From: Berkiella sp964594635
Lineage (GTDB): Bacteria; Pseudomonadota; Gammaproteobacteria; Berkiellales; Berkiellaceae
Assembly: GCA_964594635.1 (NCBI GenBank)
Contig: CAZQMV010000006.1
Coordinates: 1 to 64,000, forward strand
Length of the DNA: 64,000 nt
Reading direction: 5' to 3'
Shown here: positions 58,897 through 64,000 of the stretch, piece by piece
How the letters are laid out: each line of letters begins with the position of its first letter
How positions within the stretch are numbered: the first letter of the stretch is position 1
Program-made: the position numbers and the translations under genes
The notes under the pieces: model-generated
Seen by the model: only the letters and a program-made list of their open reading frames with translations
What the model was told of the DNA's origin: nothing
Databases searched by the model: none

Positions 58897-61800
58897 ATGT
58901 CAGAAATTACCGTATTAACTCCTCCCTTACCTAAAAAGACCCAAGATAAAATTTGTTGGGGGGAGTTGTATGGCGCAAGCATTGCAATGGCCATTGCGCA
59001 TGCGGCCAATCAAGCAGATCGTCCCTTAATTATCATCACGCCTGATACGCAAAGCGCTAATCGCCTTGAACGCGAATTAAAAATATTCTTACCCGTTGAT
59101 CTCAATGTGTGGCATTTTCCAGATTGGGAAACGTTGCCTTATGATAATTTTTCACCTCATGAAGATATTATCTCTGATAGGCTGTTAGTACTCAGTCAAT
59201 TGCCCACAATGAAAAGAGGGCTGTTGGTCGTACCCATTACCACTCTGCTTTATCGTATTACACCCAAAGCTTATATCGGCGCACAAAATTTTTGTTTAAA
59301 AATTGGCGATACCTTTGATTTTGAAACGATCAGAAAACAACTCGTGGAATCGGGTTACCAATCAGTATCGCAAGTGATGACACACGGTGAATTTGCAACT
59401 CGCGGTAACATTATTGATATTTTTCCCATGGGGTCAGATTCTCCTGTTAGGATCGATTTATTCGACAATGAAATTGAAACATTGCGATTATTTGATCCTG
59501 AAACACAACGTTCAGATGAAAAAATAGATTCACTAAATTGTCTACCAGCAAGAGAATTTCCCTTAACGCCAGAAGCAATTGCTTTATTTCGTCAACAATG
59601 GCGTGCAAAATTTTCTGGAGATCCTGCGACTTGTAATATCTATCAAGACATTTCTCAAGGCAGACCTTCATCTGGCATTGAATATTATTTGCCACTCTTT
59701 TTCGAAAATACGAGTACTTTATTTGATTATATTCCTACCAATTCGACCATTATCCGCTTCGATAATTTAGAGCCAGCTAGTAACCAATTTTGGCATGATG
59801 TAGAACATCGATATGAGCAATATCGTCATGATATTCAACGTCCTATATTAGCGCCTAACGAACTCTTTATTCAAATCAATGAATTGTTTGCCAAATTAAA
59901 AGATTTTTCGCAAATTCATATTAGCTTCGATGCCTTTAAAGAAAAGGGGCATGGCTACTTTAATTTTGGCACTCATGCACTCGCACCCATGCCTATCGAG
60001 ACTCGCTCCGATAAACCCTTGGCTTCCTTACAAGCTTTTTTGGCGGAAACAGATAGCCGCGTGCTGCTTTGTGCTGAATCACCTGGGCGACGGGAAATTA
60101 TGCTTGAGTTATTAAAGCGGCATAATATTCATCCCAAATTAAGCAAAGACTGGCAGGAATTTTTAACAAGCAATGACAACTTAGGGTTAGTGGTTGCTCC
60201 GATTGATGAAGGAGTTCGACTTGCTACGCCCAACATCACCTGGATAGCGGAAAGCCAACTCTATGGCCAACAGGTCATGCAAAGACGGCGCCGCAAAAAA
60301 GAAACCACCGATGTTGCCGAGCAGATCAGAGATTTAAGCGAACTTAACTTGGGCGCCCCGCTTGTGCATATTGATCATGGCGTAGGACGCTACCGAGGTC
60401 TTGTGCATTTAAGTGTTGATGGCATCTTAGCAGAATATATGATCCTCGAATATGCCGATAACGATAAGCTATATGTCCCGGTTGCTTCTTTACACTTAAT
60501 CAGCCAATACAGTGGCGCGCAAGTGAGTAACGCCCCCTTACATAAATTAGGAACTGAGCTTTGGGATAAAGCCAAAAAGAAAGCCTCGCAAAAAGCTTAC
60601 GATGTCGCCGCTGAACTTCTGGATATTTATGCTAAACGCGGTGCAAAAAAGGGCCACCGCTTCGGTAGTGCCGATGAGCAATATTTTCAATTTGCTAGCA
60701 GTTTTCCATTTGAAGAAACCGAAGATCAAGCCAAAGCCATTGCCGCTGTTTTAGATGATATGAAAAGCGAAAAATCGATGGATCGCTTGGTCTGTGGTGA
60801 TGTGGGTTTTGGTAAAACAGAAGTGGCACTGCGTGCCGCTTTTGTCGCAGTACAAGATGGCAAACAAGTGGTGTTGCTGGTGCCAACAACGCTATTAGCA
60901 CAGCAACACTATGAAACTTTTACCGATCGTTTTGCCGATTGGCCTGTACGCATTGAAGTGCTGTCACGTTTTCGCTCTAAAAAAGATCAAAACCGAGTAT
61001 TAAGTGAACTTGCTGTTGGCAGCGTTGATATTATCATTGGCACCCATAAACTGATCCAAGAAAACGTTAAATTGAAAAATTTGGGGCTAGTGATTATTGA
61101 TGAAGAACATCGTTTTGGCGTGAGACAAAAAGAACGCCTCAAAGCGTTGCGTCAAGAAGTCGATATTTTAACTTTAACCGCAACGCCCATTCCACGCACA
61201 CTTAACATGGCGCTATCGTCTTTACGTGATTTATCGATTATTGCGACTGCACCTGCCAAGCGTTTAAGCATTAAAACGTTTGTGCGCGAATACCACAAAC
61301 CGCTGGTAAATGAAGCCATTATGCGTGAACTGATGCGTGGTGGGCAGGTCTATTATTTACATAACGATGTGGAAACGATTGAAAAAGTCGCTCGGGAGCT
61401 AACAGAATCCCTCCCACAAGCGCGGGTTGATTATGCGCATGGTCAAATGCGCGAGCGCCAATTAGAACATGTCATGTCAGATTTTTATCACCAACGTTTC
61501 AATGTGTTAGTCTGCACAACCATTATCGAAACCGGTATCGATATTCCTAGCGCTAATACGATTATTATCGACCGTGCAGATAAACTAGGCTTAGCACAAC
61601 TTCACCAGTTACGTGGTCGTGTGGGACGTTCGCATCATCAAGCTTATGCTTATTGCTTAACGCCACCTGAAAAAAAATTATCTGCCGATGCTATTAAGCG
61701 TTTACAAGCATTAGAGTCTTTAGAAGAATTGGGTTCTGGTTTTACATTAGCGACTCATGATCTTGAAATACGAGGGGCCGGAGAACTCTTAGGCGAAGAG

Positions 61801-62349
61801 CAAAGTGGTGATATCAATGCTATTGGTTTTAGTCTTTACATGGAACTACTTGACCGAGCAATCCATGCACTTAAAGCCGGTAAGAAAGCGGATCTTGACA
61901 TGCCACTTCGCCATGGCGCTACTATTGACTTACAATTATCAGCGCTTATTCCTGAAGATTATATCGCTGATGTCCACACTCGATTGGTACTTTACAAACG
62001 AATTGCAAATGCCAAACAAGAAAATACATTAAACGATATCCAGGTTGAAATGATTGATAGATTTGGACTATTACCTCAATCAACCAAAGATCTCTTTCGA
62101 ATTGCTTCAATGAAAATCAAAGCAGAGCCTATTGGTATCAAGAAAATTGAAGCCGGAACGTCAAGCGGGAAAGTTGAATTTGAAGCTATCCCCAATATTG
62201 ATCCTGATAAAATCATTCAGTTGATCCGCAATTACCCTAGAAACTATAAATTAATGGGACAAAACCAATTTAAGTTTATTTTTGAAATGGAAACTCCTGA
62301 AAAACGCTTTACTTGCGTTGAGAATATCTTAAGACTATTAACCTCATAA
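58897..62349 (+). CDS. mfd: Transcription-repair coupling factor Mfd
   Basis: Mfd removes stalled RNA polymerase and recruits UvrA to the lesion. Start at MSEITVLTPPLPKK, eight bases after the DAHP synthase stop, giving 1150 residues. Order of domains: an N-terminal UvrB-like region, the RNA-polymerase-interacting CarD-like domain (LVHIDHGVGRYRGL), a RecG-like translocase with Walker A GDVGFGKTE and DEEH (IIDEEHRFGV), the segment QLRGRVGRSHHQAYAY, and the C-terminal TRCF domain. Confidence 0.97.
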   Translation: MSEITVLTPPLPKKTQDKICWGELYGASIAMAIAHAANQADRPLIIITPDTQSANRLERELKIFLPVDLNVWHFPDWETLPYDNFSPHEDIISDRLLVLSQLPTMKRGLLVVPITTLLYRITPKAYIGAQNFCLKIGDTFDFETIRKQLVESGYQSVSQVMTHGEFATRGNIIDIFPMGSDSPVRIDLFDNEIETLRLFDPETQRSDEKIDSLNCLPAREFPLTPEAIALFRQQWRAKFSGDPATCNIYQDISQGRPSSGIEYYLPLFFENTSTLFDYIPTNSTIIRFDNLEPASNQFWHDVEHRYEQYRHDIQRPILAPNELFIQINELFAKLKDFSQIHISFDAFKEKGHGYFNFGTHALAPMPIETRSDKPLASLQAFLAETDSRVLLCAESPGRREIMLELLKRHNIHPKLSKDWQEFLTSNDNLGLVVAPIDEGVRLATPNITWIAESQLYGQQVMQRRRRKKETTDVAEQIRDLSELNLGAPLVHIDHGVGRYRGLVHLSVDGILAEYMILEYADNDKLYVPVASLHLISQYSGAQVSNAPLHKLGTELWDKAKKKASQKAYDVAAELLDIYAKRGAKKGHRFGSADEQYFQFASSFPFEETEDQAKAIAAVLDDMKSEKSMDRLVCGDVGFGKTEVALRAAFVAVQDGKQVVLLVPTTLLAQQHYETFTDRFADWPVRIEVLSRFRSKKDQNRVLSELAVGSVDIIIGTHKLIQENVKLKNLGLVIIDEEHRFGVRQKERLKALRQEVDILTLTATPIPRTLNMALSSLRDLSIIATAPAKRLSIKTFVREYHKPLVNEAIMRELMRGGQVYYLHNDVETIEKVARELTESLPQARVDYAHGQMRERQLEHVMSDFYHQRFNVLVCTTIIETGIDIPSANTIIIDRADKLGLAQLHQLRGRVGRSHHQAYAYCLTPPEKKLSADAIKRLQALESLEELGSGFTLATHDLEIRGAGELLGEEQSGDINAIGFSLYMELLDRAIHALKAGKKADLDMPLRHGATIDLQLSALIPEDYIADVHTRLVLYKRIANAKQENTLNDIQVEMIDRFGLLPQSTKDLFRIASMKIKAEPIGIKKIEAGTSSGKVEFEAIPNIDPDKIIQLIRNYPRNYKLMGQNQFKFIFEMETPEKRFTCVENILRLLTS

Positions 62350-62371
62350 ACGGACCACGTATAAGGATATC

Positions 62372-63082
62372 ATGATGGAACGCTTGCATACTCGGTTAAA
62401 AATAGCAGTCGCTGGCTTTATAACCTTGCTCTCATCAATAGCTTACGCGACACCTCAAACCAACAATGAAAAATGGTATCGTGTAGAAGTGTTGGTGATC
62501 GAATCAAAGGATAAAAGCGCCCTTGCTGAAGAATGGCCTCTGGATCCTGGTATGCCTCTTTTAGCTAATGCAATTTCTCTCGATAGCGTATCTAACACTG
62601 ACATCAGTCCTCTAACAGAAAATCAACTGACGCTGACTCGTGCCAAAAAGCGCTTACAACAAAGTTACCGATTAATTATGCATAAAGGCTGGCGTCAGAC
62701 CATTTCAGACAAGACCACCGCGCATAATATTCGTCTTGTAGGTGGTCAAAATTATGCTGCTGATGATGCAAAAAGTGAAGTCGACGGAATCATCAAGTTA
62801 TCGACTGATCGCTATATGAATGTTGATGCCGATTTAATCTTCTATAAGCCCATCAAGATAGCTGCAGATTCAAGTATTGAATTGGGCGTAACACCCGAAA
62901 ATCAAGGTACCGCTCACTTTGTTGAAACCCCTTTACAAAATTGGCAAAACGATCCGCAGGCTCGTTTACAACCCTTTCGCTTAAAGGGATCTAGTCGCTT
63001 AAAAGCCGATGAGATCCATTATATCGATCACCCGTTATATGGAATTATCATTGTCGTATCACCTGAAAAAACTACTTCTTAA
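62372..63082 (+). CDS. csiV: CsiV-family envelope protein
   Basis: A 236-residue protein with a signal peptide (ending near SSIAYA) and the start of the mature part WYRVEVLVIESKD, typical of CsiV. CsiV is a periplasmic peptidoglycan-binding protein needed for LpoA function in Vibrio cholerae; its place directly after mfd is conserved in several gammaproteobacteria. Two adjacent ATG codons are possible starts. A terminator overlaps its stop codon. Confidence 0.82.
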   Translation: MMERLHTRLKIAVAGFITLLSSIAYATPQTNNEKWYRVEVLVIESKDKSALAEEWPLDPGMPLLANAISLDSVSNTDISPLTENQLTLTRAKKRLQQSYRLIMHKGWRQTISDKTTAHNIRLVGGQNYAADDAKSEVDGIIKLSTDRYMNVDADLIFYKPIKIAADSSIELGVTPENQGTAHFVETPLQNWQNDPQARLQPFRLKGSSRLKADEIHYIDHPLYGIIIVVSPEKTTS

Positions 63083-63095
63083 GTGGTTTTTTCTT
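63066..63095 (+). terminator. Rho-independent terminator after csiV
   Basis: AAAAAACTACTT (63066-63077) pairs with AAGTGGTTTTTT (63081-63092) around a three-base loop, with one G-T pair; a T-rich tail follows. The stem contains the csiV stop codon. It lies between two convergent genes and can also serve the minus-strand gene. Confidence 0.85.
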
Positions 63096-64000
63096 TTACA
63101 GAATCGCAAATCCTACGTCGGCAAGCTGATGGAGCTGATTATCGAGGGTTTGATAGGTACCAAAACCAAAGATGGTATTACCTTCAATGACTTGGCTATG
63201 GTTGTCGCTTATAAGTGATATGGCCGCTATACCACGTTCGGCTAATGTTAAGAATTCACCTGGTTCACAAATACCATTTTCATTGGCATCTTGCCAAACA
63301 CCAAATCGCAACCAATCAACATCATTCATATCTAAGATGCCATCAAGATTGCTATCATATAATAAGCGAAGCGCTTCAAGATCCGTCTTTGCCTGTGGGT
63401 GATTAAACGTAAACTCTTCGGGGCCATTGATAATATTATCGCCATTTAAATCAATGGCTAATAATCCATCTTGACCATTAACCCAACCGATGGTTGTAGG
63501 CTTTTCTCGACCAAAGAGTAAAAACGACACCTCACTGTCAGCTGGAGAAATGAATGAAATCCCGTCATCATTTAAATCTAAAACAATCGGTGGCACAATC
63601 ACGTTAATCGTAACGGTTGCAACGTTACTGCTAAGGCCATGATTATCAGTAATTTCATACGTAAAACTATCGGTATCTGTTGCGACAAATGCCCCATTAG
63701 GATCATAAGTATAAGTACCATCAGCATTGACAGTAAGCAGTGCGCCAGAGGCCAATGCAATTTGATTACCGACATTGGCGGCTGATCCTTGTACTTTGCT
63801 AATCACCAACGTATCACCCACATCCACATCGGTGTCGTTGATTAACAAATTATTAGGATCAGCTATCGTATTTACATCAATTACCACGTCACCATGGGTT
63901 GTATTACTATCATCAACAGCAACTGGCGGCTCATTCACACCATTAATGGTGATAGTGACATTCGCACTACTTGATAAGCCATGCAGATCTTCTATGGTAT
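63096..64000 (-). CDS. C-terminal end of a large VCBS/cadherin-like repeat surface protein (partial)
   Basis: The frame is open to the window edge, so at least 301 residues are visible and the N-terminus is missing. The first part contains Ig/cadherin-like VCBS repeats: GLSSSANVTITINGVNEPP, then a second unit with TYEITDNHGLSSNVATVTIN. The last 165 residues form the calcium-binding-like end domain seen in type I secreted proteins, with LDLNDDGISF, AIDLNGDNIINGPEEFTF and LYDSNLDGILDMNDVDWLRF. Such proteins are secreted adhesins. No secretion genes are within the window. Confidence 0.88.
   Translation of the reverse strand, partial: TIEDLHGLSSSANVTITINGVNEPPVAVDDSNTTHGDVVIDVNTIADPNNLLINDTDVDVGDTLVISKVQGSAANVGNQIALASGALLTVNADGTYTYDPNGAFVATDTDSFTYEITDNHGLSSNVATVTINVIVPPIVLDLNDDGISFISPADSEVSFLLFGREKPTTIGWVNGQDGLLAIDLNGDNIINGPEEFTFNHPQAKTDLEALRLLYDSNLDGILDMNDVDWLRFGVWQDANENGICEPGEFLTLAERGIAAISLISDNHSQVIEGNTIFGFGTYQTLDNQLHQLADVGFAIL

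Noticed and set aside
1..64000. tRNA, rRNA or known riboswitch genes
   Set aside because: I saw no tRNA-like cloverleaf or rRNA segment in the intergenic stretches, which are mostly short. A covariance-model search would settle this.

Overview
The window reads as a chromosome segment of a low-GC gammaproteobacterium. Gene orders such as comEC-exbB-exbD-msbA-lpxK-ycaR, yceD-rpmF-plsX-fabHDG-acpP-fabF-mltG-tmk-holB-pilZ-tatD and smc-zipA-ligA are typical of Gammaproteobacteria. Ankyrin and Sel1 repeat proteins and several large hydrophilic proteins without relatives that I recognise suggest a host-associated member of the Legionellales. That placement is an inference; there is no rRNA gene to test it.

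Layout. 1-1.1 kb: the N-terminus of a protein entering Ala-Pro-Val repeats, then a small exported protein. 1.1-7.5 kb: smc-zipA-ligA on the minus strand. 7.6-10.3 kb: a single-domain response regulator and a superfamily 1 helicase-like protein with a damaged Walker A. 10.4-13.3 kb: nfuA and a cluster of very small genes, several with their own promoters, ending in a microcin-like peptide gene. 13.4-18.8 kb: a complete hutG-I-U-H histidine degradation operon. 18.7-29.6 kb: Sel1, tatD, pilZ, holB, tmk, mltG and the fatty acid synthesis cluster. 29.7-38.2 kb: maf, an SbmA/BacA-like ABC transporter, sppA, rluC, rne with a long leader, and a coiled-coil protein. 38.2-45.1 kb: a lipid A and envelope operon. 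45.2-53.7 kb: an accessory region with four DUF2062 copies (one truncated), effector-like proteins, a GNAT enzyme, a RAYT-type Y1 transposase, an ankyrin protein and a 100-N assembly gap. 53.7-63.1 kb: lolCD, agmatine-to-putrescine genes aguA-aguB, a DAHP synthase, mfd and csiV. 63.1-64 kb: the C-terminal end of a large VCBS/cadherin-like surface protein.

The main anomaly is a short repeat, consensus AGGACATCCAAA. I count 22 exact copies of its core GGACATCC (either strand) between 47.07 and 56.13 kb, and one stray copy elsewhere. It forms a 19-bp tandem array across the assembly gap, brackets a partial gene duplication, flanks the RAYT transposase in opposite orientations, and occurs inside the reading frame of aguA, where it appears to add about ten residues. 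The 12-mer has no stop codon in any of six frames. I propose it as a candidate RAYT-linked, protein-tolerated interspersed repeat. Other points of interest are the microcin-like precursor next to hut, a protein with basic nuclear-localisation-like clusters and a possible nuclease motif, and the helicase-like protein with a broken P-loop.
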